A DNA stretch of 64,000 nt from Cladorhizidae sp. MBARI D1340-BT2 (GCA_028752905.1 JAQNBH010000003.1:5512204-5576203), one strand, 5' to 3'; numbered from the stretch's first letter, positions 20,600 to 31,020 are shown. Numbers and translations: made by a program. The notes: a model not told the origin generated them from the sequence alone.

Positions 20600-21740
20600 C
20601 TGTTCTCATGTGGTAACAATCATTGCTTCCTCCACACCCTCTGTACACATTGTCCTCGGGTTAGACTGCAGGAGTGGGCCCAATCCATGTACATCGGTCT
20701 CCAGTCCATCCTGATCTCCACCAAGGAAGATAGCACTGTGTCCATGTGCGCACACCAAACTGCAACCACTTATACCTACAGTATACTCCCCAGTGGTAAG
20801 GCACTATATTTACATGTCACCATTGTTCTGGAGCAGCCTGTATCCAAGAGGATCTCCTTCACTACTCTTCCTTCTACAATTCCCCATGCCGGTGGCTGCT
20901 TTCCCAGACACAGTAATATTGGGACAATGCACTTGCCATATTCTCAGTCTTTCCACAGTTGTAACATTTTATTATTGATGATCTCCGATTCACAGGAGTT
21001 TCCTCTGCTCTGGTCACCCTCTTGGTGCAGCTTCTGGTCAGTTATTCCTCGTTCCCACAGTTATGACATTACCTTTGCATACTTTAACTTGCTAATGCTC
21101 TCTCTCTGGTTGGAAACCTGGTGCTCTACATAGCCGTCATCACCTAATGCCCAAGCTGCACTTTCCCGTCTGTTTTCCCCCCATTAACCAACATTCAGCA
21201 GCTCTGTAGCCATAGGGTTAAAGCTATTTCATAAGTATCTTCTCTGAAACAAACTGTCATCTCTGCATACTCCTTCCTCCTTGTAGACATGAACTTTCAT
21301 CACTCATCAGTATGTCTCCTCTTAGATATTGTAGCAATGCAGTACAGCTGATTTTACTGACCCATAATCTGCTCCATCTTCAGGACTCAAAGCTGCATAG
21401 GCCTGCTGGGCCTTTAGCTGCAGTGCCTGATCGAGAGCCCACCTAGCTTCATCAATCGTATTAACCCCCAACATCATTTAAAAGTCATCAGATATAACTT
21501 TCAACTCTGTTAGTTTTATTCAACTTCAACTGACTTTGGTCTTCCCCTTGCTTCACTCGCTCCTCTTCTCTGGCTTTATTATGCTCCAGCAATGTCCTCA
21601 TCATGTCCATCTGCCTATGCACTAGTTCCACTGCCTATACTCCATTTTTTGCCTCTTTTTCTCTGCTTACAGCACCTCCATGCACCTAACTTCTGGCTCA
21701 TCTGTCCATCTCCCGTCTTATAACAACAGCTGTACCAAAC
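20600..21740 (-). pseudogene. gypsy-type gag-protease relic, unit A
   Basis: On the minus strand, reading from 21,740 downward, capsid-like sequence (ARWALDQALQLK, QQAYAALSPEDGADYGSVKS) precedes a degenerate zinc knuckle (KCYNCGKTEN). An aspartic protease GIVEGRVVKEILLDTGCSRT follows, with its Asp at 20,842-20,844, then a WCAHMDTVLSSL segment. Stops occur (for example after LPLGSIL). Unit B carries the same relic at 50,560-51,690, so the insertion predates the duplication. The long plus-strand ORF over this region is a shadow. Confidence 0.7.
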
Positions 21741-21752
21741 TCTGTCATTACC

Positions 21753-22450
21753 TGTAGATAATAAGGGGATTGCCCTCTTTGGTCGCGATGCCACTGAATA
21801 AGAATTGGTAGTTCACGAATAGCAATGTGTATACAGACTGGCTAGTAATGTGATGCGCATGCGTACATGTAGGACAATGATAATAGGTACGGATCGATTG
21901 TGTGTGAGTGTATGTAGTTAGTATTGTCTATCTCCCCCCAAGTCTTTGGCCAGTAAGGTTGGAGACTGAGTAGTTAGTATGTTCCAGAGTAGTAGTAGTC
22001 TGGTTTCCGATGGGTTCTCTTTGATCTTCTAAGTCCAGGGTCTGGGGTGGCTGTCTGGGTGTAGTGCAGTCTCCTAGGCTGGGCGACAGTGGCTTCTTTG
22101 GGGGTTGTATCCTGGTTCAGGGTCCGGTTTGTTCCAGGCGTGGCGATGGTGGGCGTGGTGTCCATGAGTGTGATAGGTGTTGGGAGGTTTCCTGTCGGGA
22201 TGTGGTCCGAGTGGGTTTGGTCTTCGGTTTTAGTGGGTGTTCGCATCATTGGTGTGGTTATGGTGATTGGTAGTGGAGCTTGGGTGGAGGTCTTGTTTCT
22301 GTGAAGGCTTTGTGCGATATCTTGGGAGGTGGTTAGTTTGGCTGCGGGTTGTTGGTGTGGGGTGTATCTTCTCAAGAACTTCCTGTTCCTGAGGGAGACT
22401 CTCCCTGAGCCGTCCACGGTCCATCTTCACCAGGTACTTCTGGTACTGCC
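21753..22450 (-). pseudogene. gypsy pol 3' end and flank, split by element 2
   Basis: This is the downstream part of the minus-strand pol relic whose upstream part is at 26,190-27,985. The reading frame joins across element 2: DRTGTVIDVRQ on the right continues as YQKYLVKMDGSGRVSLRNRK here, then ends DYYYSGTY and stop at about 21,974. A polypurine tract (ggggggaga, minus strand, 21,931-21,939) lies below it, followed by what may be the start of a 3' LTR down to the junction with shared sequence at about 21,753. Absent from unit B. Confidence 0.7.
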
Positions 22451-23057
22451 TGTCAGGGAAATTAACAGGACCACCCCCTGACTTTTCAAACAGTAACCCA
22501 CCATAACCACAACCCACAGTTAATGGATCACTACTACCACAAGCATTGGATACACCCAAGAGACTAAGATTAACTAAAAGGTAACAGCCACAGTAAATAC
22601 CACAAGTATTGGAGACACCCAAGACTAAAAGGGAACAGCCACAAGGAATACCACAAGAACACCCAAGACCAAGATTACAGATAGAATGAACTATAGTATT
22701 GGATTGGCTATCATTATCATGTGACTGAATGTATGTATATAAGGAGAGTAGAGAGAGAGAGAGAGAGAGAGAAGTTAGACTATACTCTGTATGTGTCTTT
22801 GGCATTGACTTGTATTTAATCAAATACTTATCTACCCAAGTGAAGGGTAGGGAGCCAAAGGGGCAAGACCGTAAAGGGCCTAGAGAGAGAGGCGGAGGTA
22901 CGGCTTGTCCAGTTAGGTCTAGGAGGGGTGATTGGTGGTGTAGCCAGTACCCTGAGCTCCTAGGCGTCGCGGTGGAAATTACCAGCAGTAGTCTCTGCTC
23001 GGACCAGTGTTATTCGTTGAGGCAGGAAGGCCTCAGGAGAGGGTAATTTCCCCGACA
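22451..23057 (+). repeat. 5' LTR of element 2
   Basis: This 607-bp LTR starts TGTCAGGGAAATTAACAGG and ends TTTCCCCGACA. It contains tatataagg near 22,737 and a (GA)n run at 22,750-22,772. I see no difference from the 3' LTR. Confidence 0.95.
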
Positions 23058-23058
23058 T

Positions 23059-23076
23059 TGGTGGCAGCGGTGGGAT
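23059..23076 (+). promoter_or_regulatory. Primer-binding site, tRNA-Leu type (element 2)
   Basis: Same 18-mer as element 1 (TGGTGGCAGCGGTGGGAT), one base after the LTR. Confidence 0.8.
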
Positions 23077-23280
23077 CTCAGCATTGGAGATCCCGGACCA
23101 GCCTTAGCTAGAGCAGAGGAGTTGCCAGCTAGCTAAGGGAAATAGCCTGGGCTAGGCCCTGAGGCTTAAAAACCAAACCCTAACCAGATAGGAAAAGGGA
23201 GAAAGAATTTTGAATTTTAATTTTTCTCAGAATAGTTTATTATTTGATTGATTGATCGTTTGCTTGATTGCTGTCAGTAA

Positions 23281-24276
23281 TTGGACATGGCAACGGGACA
23301 AGCACGGCCAGCAGGACACGACCGACAGCTTCAGAGTGGAGTCTCTTCCTTCGTCACATCGACGCCATACAGGACACCAGCCCCGTCGACCCCTTGTGGA
23401 TACTCCTCGTCGAGGTCTCAGTTACCGGAGGTAGGGGACGAACCTGCTCTTATCATGAATCCACTGTCCCAAGAGGTGGACGAGGAGGGAGACCCTCGAG
23501 CAGACCCCCACACAACCCTGACTGGAGACTTGTTGCAGATGATGGAGCGAATGGAGGAGCGACGAGCTACCCGACAAGAACAGCAGCAGGAACGGTGGAT
23601 GCAGTTGCTCGCAACCGCCCAACAAACAGCACCCCCACCAGCTCCCCCTGCAATAGCCCCTGGATTCACCACCCACAGACTCACCGTCCATAAGTTTGTG
23701 GAAGGAACGGATGACATGAGGGCATACCTCGACACCTTTGAGGCAACGGCCGGAGCAGGAGGTTGGCCACAGCACCAGTGGGCCATCATCCTTAGAGGCT
23801 CTCTATCAGGTGCAGGGCTGACTGCAGTAGCCGCACTCCCAGGGCGAGACCAGAATGATTACCAGACAGTGAAGACCGAGCTACTTCGCGAGTATAGGGT
23901 CACTACGGAGGCATACAGAAGGAAGGTGTTTGACACACCTTTTGACACCTCCAACCCTGGAGCATGGTGTGCCCACCACCGACAAACATTTCATCAGTGG
24001 TTGGATGCCTCCCCTCACTCACATGAGGACACCATGCTAATGGAAACCACCCTCTCTCGTCTACCAAAGTGGCTGGAGGCCAGAATGCGGAATCTTGAAC
24101 TCCACACGTATGACGAGCTGGTAGAGACACTCGGTCGGCACCTTAACAACCAACCGAGAAGGGAGGACGACCACCGAGGAGCTGCAAGGACCCAAAACCC
24201 CAACAGGCAAATCAGATCCGACCCCCCCAGGAATGAGACCCCCAGGGGGAGAGAAACCCCAGCATACCAGAGGTGA
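23281..24276 (+). CDS. gag (element 2)
   Basis: The ORF begins MDMATGQARPAGHDRQ; a second ATG is two codons in. The capsid region parallels element 1 (FVEGTDDMRAYLDTFEATAG, IILRGSLSGAGLTAVAAL, SRLPKWLEARMRN) without the stop found there. A TGA at 24,274-24,276 ends it just before the zinc knuckle. The downstream ORF is in the same frame, and CGA to TGA is the likely change. Confidence 0.85.
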   Translation: MDMATGQARPAGHDRQLQSGVSSFVTSTPYRTPAPSTPCGYSSSRSQLPEVGDEPALIMNPLSQEVDEEGDPRADPHTTLTGDLLQMMERMEERRATRQEQQQERWMQLLATAQQTAPPPAPPAIAPGFTTHRLTVHKFVEGTDDMRAYLDTFEATAGAGGWPQHQWAIILRGSLSGAGLTAVAALPGRDQNDYQTVKTELLREYRVTTEAYRRKVFDTPFDTSNPGAWCAHHRQTFHQWLDASPHSHEDTMLMETTLSRLPKWLEARMRNLELHTYDELVETLGRHLNNQPRREDDHRGAARTQNPNRQIRSDPPRNETPRGRETPAYQR

Positions 24277-25638
24277 CCTCAACCGAGAGGAGGGTATCCA
24301 GCCGAGAGACCCCAAAACACCAACTCAAGACCTCTCGCTCAGGTCCGCTGCTTCAAGTGTAACCAGTTGGGCCACTTCCGAAGAGACTGTGGGGTAAAAG
24401 CTGAAAGAGCCCAGCTGTGCAAAGGAGAACCGGAACCCCCCTCACCAAACAAGTGGATCAGGGAAGCTCGCATTAACGACCGTCGAGCGACAGTGTGGCT
24501 GGATACGGGCTGCACGAGATCGTTGGTCCACCCTCGGGTGGTCCAACCGAACCAAAGGCTGGGATGGAAAATACCATACCACACCGCCAGCACAAATGTT
24601 GTCCGTTTCCCAGCAGCCAGGATTACCCTGGATATTGGAGGAAAAGCCACTGAACTGATAGTGGGGATATCACCCCATCTGCAAACTGATATGCTCGTGG
24701 GACAAGATGTCCCCGAGCTGGAGCAACTATTGAGCGACAAGATGGTCTCGAGGGCCCCGACAACCCTGGGAGGCATGAGTCCAGAACAAGTATATGTGAC
24801 CACTAGGGCACAGGCAGCCAAACTGGCCCTCGACGATCAAGAGGACCAAGAGCAACAGGAAGAAGCGGGAGTAAGACTCTCGTCTCCCGAAGACCCCCCC
24901 ACCCCGAGCCTAAAGAGCATCCCATTTCACCCAGAGGACTCGCCACTTCCACCAGAGTCCCGGGAGGAAGATGATGAGTTTCCCTTTCACTTCCAGGAGG
25001 AAGTGTTTTTGACCCCAAGACAGAGGAAGCCAAGGGAAAAACCGACCACACCATGGTGGCCAGAAAGAGTGAGCCCCGAGGACTTAAGAAAATCCCAACT
25101 CACCGACCCCACACTCAAACCAGCTCGGGAGGACTCCCGGGAGGAAGATGATGAGTTTCCCTTTCACTTCCAGGAGGAAGTGTTTTTGACCCCAAGACAG
25201 AGGAAGCCAAGGGAAAAACCGACCACACCATGGTGGCCAGAAAGAGTGAGCCCCGAGGACTTAAGAAAATCCCAACTCACCGACCCCACACTCAAACCAG
25301 CTCGGGAGGACGCCGATGGAGCAGCTAAGAAGCACCATTGGGAGGAGGGACTCCTCGTACATCGACCACTGGAGCAAGGAGGACCAACCCTCATCACCGT
25401 GCCCGAACCCAACCGACAGGAGGTTTTGGCATTGGCTCACAGCTCCCCCATTGCAGGACATTTCGGCCAGGAGCGCACAATGGCAACCATCTGTCGCTCT
25501 CTCGACTGGCCGGGCCTTCATAAGAATGCAAGTGCTGACGGACTAAGCAGAGAGCAGAGCTCTCGTCTAGAGGAGGGGGAAGTGTCAGGGAAATTAACAG
25601 GACCACCCCCTGACTTTTCAAACAGTAACCCACCATAA
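24277..25638 (+). CDS. Nucleocapsid, protease and truncated integrase start (element 2)
   Basis: This frame continues directly from gag after the TGA; the first ATG is 24,367. The knuckle CFKCNQLGHFRRDC is at 24,349-24,390 and protease LDTGCTRSLV begins at about 24,499. An in-frame perfect 177-bp duplication (24,958-25,311) repeats a 59-residue block starting SREEDDEFPFHFQ. The integrase HH segment (LAHSSPIAGHFGQERT) is kept, then a deletion joins KN to ASADGLSRE, the RNase H tail, followed by read-through into the 3' LTR. No catalytic integrase or RT residues remain. Confidence 0.88.
   Translation, partial: PQPRGGYPAERPQNTNSRPLAQVRCFKCNQLGHFRRDCGVKAERAQLCKGEPEPPSPNKWIREARINDRRATVWLDTGCTRSLVHPRVVQPNQRLGWKIPYHTASTNVVRFPAARITLDIGGKATELIVGISPHLQTDMLVGQDVPELEQLLSDKMVSRAPTTLGGMSPEQVYVTTRAQAAKLALDDQEDQEQQEEAGVRLSSPEDPPTPSLKSIPFHPEDSPLPPESREEDDEFPFHFQEEVFLTPRQRKPREKPTTPWWPERVSPEDLRKSQLTDPTLKPAREDSREEDDEFPFHFQEEVFLTPRQRKPREKPTTPWWPERVSPEDLRKSQLTDPTLKPAREDADGAAKKHHWEEGLLVHRPLEQGGPTLITVPEPNRQEVLALAHSSPIAGHFGQERTMATICRSLDWPGLHKNASADGLSREQSSRLEEGEVSGKLTGPPPDFSNSNPP
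24958..25311 (+). repeat. 177-bp perfect tandem duplication in element 2
   Basis: Copies 24,958-25,134 and 25,135-25,311 appear identical. 177 is 59 codons, so the frame is kept. Element 1 has a single equivalent. Confidence 0.95.
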
Positions 25639-26189
25639 CCACAACCCACAGTTAATGGATCACTACTACCACAAGCATTGGATACACCCAAGAGACTAAG
25701 ATTAACTAAAAGGTAACAGCCACAGTAAATACCACAAGTATTGGAGACACCCAAGACTAAAAGGGAACAGCCACAAGGAATACCACAAGAACACCCAAGA
25801 CCAAGATTACAGATAGAATGAACTATAGTATTGGATTGGCTATCATTATCATGTGACTGAATGTATGTATATAAGGAGAGTAGAGAGAGAGAGAGAGAGA
25901 GAGAAGTTAGACTATACTCTGTATGTGTCTTTGGCATTGACTTGTATTTAATCAAATACTTATCTACCCAAGTGAAGGGTAGGGAGCCAAAGGGGCAAGA
26001 CCGTAAAGGGCCTAGAGAGAGAGGCGGAGGTACGGCTTGTCCAGTTAGGTCTAGGAGGGGTGATTGGTGGTGTAGCCAGTACCCTGAGCTCCTAGGCGTC
26101 GCGGTGGAAATTACCAGCAGTAGTCTCTGCTCGGACCAGTGTTATTCGTTGAGGCAGGAAGGCCTCAGGAGAGGGTAATTTCCCCGACA
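25583..26189 (+). repeat. 3' LTR of element 2
   Basis: This 607-bp LTR is identical by eye to the 5' LTR and is followed by target duplication CTGCC. Confidence 0.95.
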
Positions 26190-27985
26190 CTGCCTCACAT
26201 CGATCACTGTGCCGGTGCGATCCCATTTGTTGGGGTGGTGACCGGTCTGGTTTTGTACCCTGACGTGTCCTGTCTGTAGTTGAGTGAGTGGTTTAGTATG
26301 CTCGCTCCAGCATTCCTGTTTGACGTGATGTCGGTTTCCGAGTGCCTGTTCTCTTAGGTTTAGTGTGTTGCTCCAGGTCTGGTGTGGTATGTATTTCCCG
26401 TGGAGGACTGGTATCAGGTCTCTTGTTGGTCGTCCGAATACGCATTCAGCAGAGATGACTGTTTTGTGGAGGGGTCTGGGCTGTTCTGGCATTGGAGCAT
26501 AGACTTCTGAAATGTCAATTGAGAGGTCTCCGTCTGTGCCTGTGTTCCCAGATATTATTCTCTTGATGGTTTTTACTCCGAATTCCGCCCTGCATTGCTG
26601 TGAGGGTAGGCAACTGAGCTTAGCCTGTCGTTTACCCCCCATGTCTTCAAGAAGTTTGAGGTGATGTGTGACGTGAACTCGGGGCCACCGTCTGTGGCTA
26701 GCTCGTCGGGTATGCCATACGTTGAGAAGGTCTTTCTCAGGACATCGGTGAGGCCCTTTGCAACGTCTCTTGATCTCTCCACAATAGGCCAGTTGGAGTA
26801 TCGGTCAATCACCACTAAGTAGTTTTTCCCTAGATGGTGGAAAAAGTCAGCACATATGTACTGGAAGGGGTACACTGGTAGGGCTGGTGGGATGGGCTGC
26901 CTGGGATGGGGCCATCCCGTTGCAGATCCTGCAATCCGTTCTGGTAGCTGCAATGTCGGCAGTGATCCCTGGCCAGAATATAGATGACTCTGCCTTGGCT
27001 ATCATTGCGGATGTACCTTGGTGAGCTGCATGGAGGGCTGCTAGGCATGTTGGTCGAAGTGCTGGCGGGATGATTAGTCGGTCTTTGTACACCACAATGC
27101 CATCGATGGAGTAGAGGTGGTCCCGATGGGTGTGGTAGTCTCTGATCGCTGGTTGTACTAGGTGGCGTCTGTCCGGGAAGCTGTCTTCGATGGTGTTAAG
27201 GAGAAGCATCATGTCGTCATCTGAAGATGTAGCTGTCTGTACTTGCTCCCAGCTGATAGGCTGTATGGAGTCCATGGTCGATGCGAGTGATTCTTGGATT
27301 GTGGTTTACAAGTGGTCGGATATGTGTGACTGATCTGTGGAGATGCCGGCCATGAGATTCGTTGGGATCGTGGTTGTGGATCTCATTGTTTGGTCCGAGG
27401 CAGAGTGTGCATCGTCCGTTAGGGTCAACTTGTCTGGGTCCTGTGTGCCGGTGAGGTAGGCGTCTGCTGTCTTGTTCTTGACACCTGGGACGTGGATCAT
27501 TTTGAATTTGTAAGGCAGGGTTTTTTGTTTCAGATTGCGGAGTCTTGTGTTGGTTATCTGCTCCAGGCATCTGTCTCCGAATATCTTGACGAGGGGTTTG
27601 TGGTGGACCGCAATGATGAGGTTTGTGCAGCCTAGGATGAGCCTTGTTCAGGGCATCTGCTACCGAGGGCCTCTCCCTCAATTGGAGCATAACGGGACTC
27701 CGCAATGTGTGTGAATCGTGACCCGACTAGGGTGACCTTCCATCCGGTTTGGCAGCAAAAGACGTCGTTGGATGGGCACTGGCAGTGCTACTGGAATAGC
27801 CAGTACCCTATCCCGTTCTTTGACCAGTCGGTTGCTAGACAAGTTGGTTTGGTTTTGTCGTAGATCTTCACACATTCTTGAATTTCCCTGACGATGGCTA
27901 ACTTTGAGTTGTTGAATGCCGATTGGTGTGATTCCTTCCAGGCAAACTTCCAGGCACACTTCTCCGAGTTACATGGTGCCACAGG
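26190..27985 (-). pseudogene. gypsy pol relic: RNase H to integrase (minus strand)
   Basis: Minus strand, 5' to 3': RNase H pieces at 27,985-27,690 (CLATDWSKNGIGYWLFQ; GSRFTHIAESRYAPIEGEAL), then a frame-broken stretch. Integrase follows with the HHCC area near 27,060-26,960 and core ICADFFHHLGKNYLVVIDRY, ELATDGGPEFTSH and AEFGVKTIKRII (26,900-26,560), then a tail VFGRPTRDLIP. Frameshifts (for example near 26,600) and stops break it. Order here is the ordinary gypsy RT-RH-IN, so it belongs to a different clade from elements 1 and 2. Element 2 splits its C-terminus. Confidence 0.8.
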
Positions 27986-28152
27986 ATGGTAATCTGCCAC
28001 AAAAAGAATGGCTCCTTTCGTCGAACCATTGACTTCCAGGCCCTCAACCAACACGCCACAAGGGAGACACACCACACCCAATCCCCATTCCACCAGGCAA
28101 GATCAGTACCAATGAAAACAAAGAAGACTATATTTGATGCCTGGAATGGCTA
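27986..28152 (+). pseudogene. gypsy reverse transcriptase fragment (plus strand)
   Basis: MVICHKKNGSFRRTIDFQAL, then NQHATRETHHTQSPFHQARS and KKTIFDAWNGY, is a conserved RT segment of the same kind of element as the neighbouring relic. It is on the opposite strand and directly abuts it. This head-to-head join shows an inversion or two insertions. It then passes directly into sequence shared with unit B (about 51,800). Confidence 0.75.
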
Positions 28153-28649
28153 CTTGCACAACTTCCCAACAATAACCAGGTGTAGTTATTATAGAGTTGC
28201 AGACAAAATCACAGCACTTGAACAACACAGAAATTCTAAGCTAACAGCACAGCAACCAACATTTTCAGCCTTAAAATCGGCATACTATACCATTTTTCTT
28301 ACATCAATCACAATTACCACATATAGATATTTAATTGCAGAATACATTTGCAACACCGTAGTATAGGAATTCTTTGGTCCAACACTTATACATGAATGCG
28401 AGTAATTCATGATATGGAATGGATTTATATGATACATGAATGTGATATATTTGTAAATTCATACTGCTTATATTTACTAAGAATGCAACCAACCATAATT
28501 ATGTCATAATTATCCAGTGAACCTAGTATGCCACACAATCATGTTAATCGACAATGTTACACCAAAAAATTCCCCACGATTTTTCCCTCGCGGCTATTGC
28601 TGATGTAGTTTGCACAGCCTACAAATATATAGGAAAAAAAATTTGCCAT
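28153..28649. other. Non-coding, shared with unit B
   Basis: Collinear with 51,800-52,250. AT-rich; no gene recognised except that its right end runs into the hydrolase relic. Confidence 0.4.
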
Positions 28650-29440
28650 TCTCAAGGAAGTCTTCCACTATCTTATCGAATTATTTGGGGAACTGGAGAT
28701 GAAGGGTATGTTTTCCTTCTTCCATCACTTCCAATCGACTACCTATCACATGTTCGTGCAAGTAATGTGCATGCAAGGAAGGTATTTGGCCATCCTGTGT
28801 CGTGAATCAAAGTTTGACATTTGATTTTACTGGGTTCACTCATACAAATATCACGTCATTCATTGAATCGCTTGGTGGTTGCATCAATAATTCTTGTCCA
28901 CATAATTATGTTGAAAAGATGACCCGTATATCTTCAAATAGCTATATACCTAGTATTCTAGCATCCCATTTTGATATGTCCCTCACTTTTTCATATGCTA
29001 TATCTTCCTCCCTTACAAAATCCTGGGAACTCCATGTCACCATTATCCTTATATTGTCAGGGAGCATGACTGCCAAATGGATTGCTGCTGGCCCTCCATT
29101 GCACCAGCCCAAGACAGAAAATGTTGGCAGAGACAGCCTCTGCATAAGAGCATTAGCATCCTTTGCATCTGTTACAAAATAGTTTCTATCAATCCTTTCA
29201 GCAGGTCTAGAGGCACCATACCCTCGTGGATCAAATGACAACTTAAGCCCACTTCCTTCTCTTCAAAGTATTCTAGCTGTGGTCCAAAGTTTGTCTTTGC
29301 CATTCCTGAAGCCCCTGAGATGCAGATAACAGGATGCTTACTACTCCCTCTAACTTCATAATAGAATTTCACGCCATTGATAGGCGCTACTCTCCTTTGC
29401 CCCTCTTTAACTATGGACTGCTTTCCGTGCTTGAATTATT
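28650..29440 (-). pseudogene. BPHL-like alpha/beta hydrolase, unit A (broken)
   Basis: The minus-strand protein resembles valacyclovir hydrolase (BPHL). Pieces seen are APINGVKFYYEVRG, MAKTNFGPQLEYFEEKEVGL, then after a one-base frameshift near 29,245 SFDPRGYGASRP, DAKDANALMQRL and VLGWCNGGPAAIHLA. The nucleophile elbow is G-W-C-N-G-G, so Cys stands where BPHL has Ser. KVRDISKWDARIL and a C-terminal HEHVIGSRLEVMEEGKHTL follow; the last carries the catalytic-type His. A stop (TAA) occurs in PK-FDK near 28,680 and another after RILGI. No introns are evident between the pieces, so a processed copy is possible. Confidence 0.75.
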
Positions 29441-29744
29441 CAGTCATACGCATAGGGCATAGTGTACTAGCTTAGAGAGATACACGGGCACAGTACGTGA
29501 CCGCACTTCATTAAGACAATGGTGGGAGAAGAGTAAATACTTATATGTTTAGGTCACATGTTTTTGGCACCTCCTCCACCCAACCATCGTCATCCCCAAA
29601 CAAACTCTTTGTAATGCATTAATTTGCTGTAATTATCATTAAAATAGTTAATTAAAGTGGTTGTTTTCTAGTTATCATTGTTTGTACGTACTTAGTGATG
29701 GCAGATCTAAAGGCAATTAAATTATTAAATATTAGAATACTAAT

Positions 29745-29965
29745 TGTTGATCATAGTCGGTAGTATTAGTGTCATGACCCTTTACCACTTGTTGATCATA
29801 GTCGGTAGTAGTATATTATTAGTTGAGTGTCATGACCCTTTACCATGTGTTCATCATAGGCGGCAGTATATTAGTTTAGTGCCATGACCCTTTACCACTT
29901 GTTGATCATAGTCGGCAGTATATTAGTTTAGTGTCACGACCTTTACCACTTGTTGATCATAGTCT
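29745..29965. repeat. Tandem repeat of about 55-65 bp
   Basis: Four to five copies containing catgaccctttaccacttgt and tgatcatagtcggtagta. Two copies in the opposite orientation occur in unit B at 57,800-57,870. Confidence 0.85.
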
Positions 29966-29974
29966 AATTGTGTG

Positions 29975-30852
29975 AGATGGCATTTTTTCAACACTCTGCG
30001 ATGAGGGGTAACCAAGGTGCTGATAAGAACTCTGCTACGCTGGTGCATGTGTGGGATTATTGCCGAGAAGAACCCGTCACAATTTTTTAGGTGTGCCTAT
30101 TGGTCAGGTAATGCCGAGAGAATATCAATTCATCATTGGCTTCCCAAGTGAGTGCCATAGTCGAATGTCGTCAGGTTCGAATCGCACACTAATGGGAAGG
30201 CACTGCTCTGTTCTGTCCGGAGTGAAACTTAAGCAGCCTGTGGTGTTTAGTCTCGGATGTGTTGGCCACCTACAAAATCTCTGCCTTGTAGCTGGTGTAA
30301 AGGATGTTGCCAATAAATGTGGACGACTTTCTGTTGATCTTTATTACTGTTTTGACAAAAGAGTGCAAAATGCAAGGAACAGTAGCAAGAATTTCAAAAA
30401 CTCCAACGCAAAGGAGGTGAAGATTATCAAACATCGCGAAACGCATTGGCTTATTCTCGATGGAGCAGGGGAACGAGTGCTTGACCAATGGGATGCTCTT
30501 TACGCATACTTCCACAAGGAATCTGAGACTGATAATTCTGTTTGAGTAGCGAGGTAGGACAGTCATCCAAAGAGCCATCTGACCCAAAAAGGTCGTGTTT
30601 CTTCCCCCCCCCCCCCCCCCCCCCGAGTATGCTTTCAGTCTAGTTCACCAATGTTGTCAGTTCTTTGAGGATGAAGTGAAGTGGCTACTGAAAGAGTATT
30701 TTCCTGCAAGGTTCCTGATTATCGAATCTGTCAGGTTAGCTGGCGACAATCTCACCAAAGTTAACCTCAATGGTTCCGGAATACAATTGGATGCAAGTAC
30801 TGGAGACAAGATGTGGACAGTAATTAGCGAAGAGGAAGTTTCCAGTAAAATA

Positions 30853-30855
<3 letters not shown>
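29975..30855 (+). pseudogene. hAT-type transposase fragment, unit A
   Basis: Plus-strand pieces are MGRHCSVLSGVKLKQPVVFS, GCVGHLQNLCLVAGVKDV, VDLYYCFDKRVQNAR, KIIKHRETHWLILDGAGERV and DALYAYFHKESETD. After a poly-C tract (30,605-30,623) come CQFFEDEVKWLLKEYFPARF and LTKVNLNGSGIQLD. This is the mid-section of a ZMYM/hAT-like transposase. Unit B has the same relic at 59,480-60,372. The poly-C run splits the frame, and no N- or C-terminus is found, so it is dead. Confidence 0.65.
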
Positions 30856-30890
<35 letters not shown>

Positions 30891-31020
30891 TTGATGATGA
30901 TGATGATGACGATGACGATGACGACGACGATGATGATAATAATAATAATATTATAATAATAAAAATAAAAATAAAAATAAAAAATTTTTAATTTTTTTAA
31001 TTATTATTATTATTATAATT
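30855..31020. repeat. (AAT)n / (GAT)n microsatellite cluster
   Basis: aat repeats, then gatgatgac repeats, then aaaat repeats. Unit B has a far longer version at 60,381-61,082. Confidence 0.95.

Larger units (their letters stand above)
22451..26189 (+). mobile_element. Non-autonomous Gmr1-like gypsy (element 2)
   Basis: This 3,739-bp LTR element is flanked by the 5-bp duplication CTGCC (22,446-22,450 and 26,190-26,194). It shares PBS, gag, knuckle, protease and the integrase HH region with element 1. It then jumps from the integrase N-terminus (DWPGLHKN, about 25,527) straight to the RNase H tail (SADGLSREQ), so integrase core, RT and RNase H are missing. Both 607-bp LTRs look identical by eye, implying very recent movement, necessarily with enzymes supplied by a full-length relative. 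It is inserted in the pol relic of another gypsy. Confidence 0.95.

Noticed and set aside
20423..21133. 236-codon plus-strand ORF rich in Leu/Ser
   Set aside because: It is a shadow of the minus-strand gypsy gag-protease relic, which carries a recognisable LLDTGCSRTM motif; unit B breaks the plus frame.
22729..23046. 105-codon ORF within the element 2 LTR (also 25,861-26,178)
   Set aside because: It starts in the (GA)n run and ends in U3/R-type LTR sequence; its repetition simply reflects the two LTRs.
30120..30205. Possible tRNA with a ggttcgaatcgc box (also near 59,715)
   Set aside because: The segment does not fold into a convincing cloverleaf by eye and lies inside the hAT-like coding relic in both units, so the B-box-like string is probably chance.
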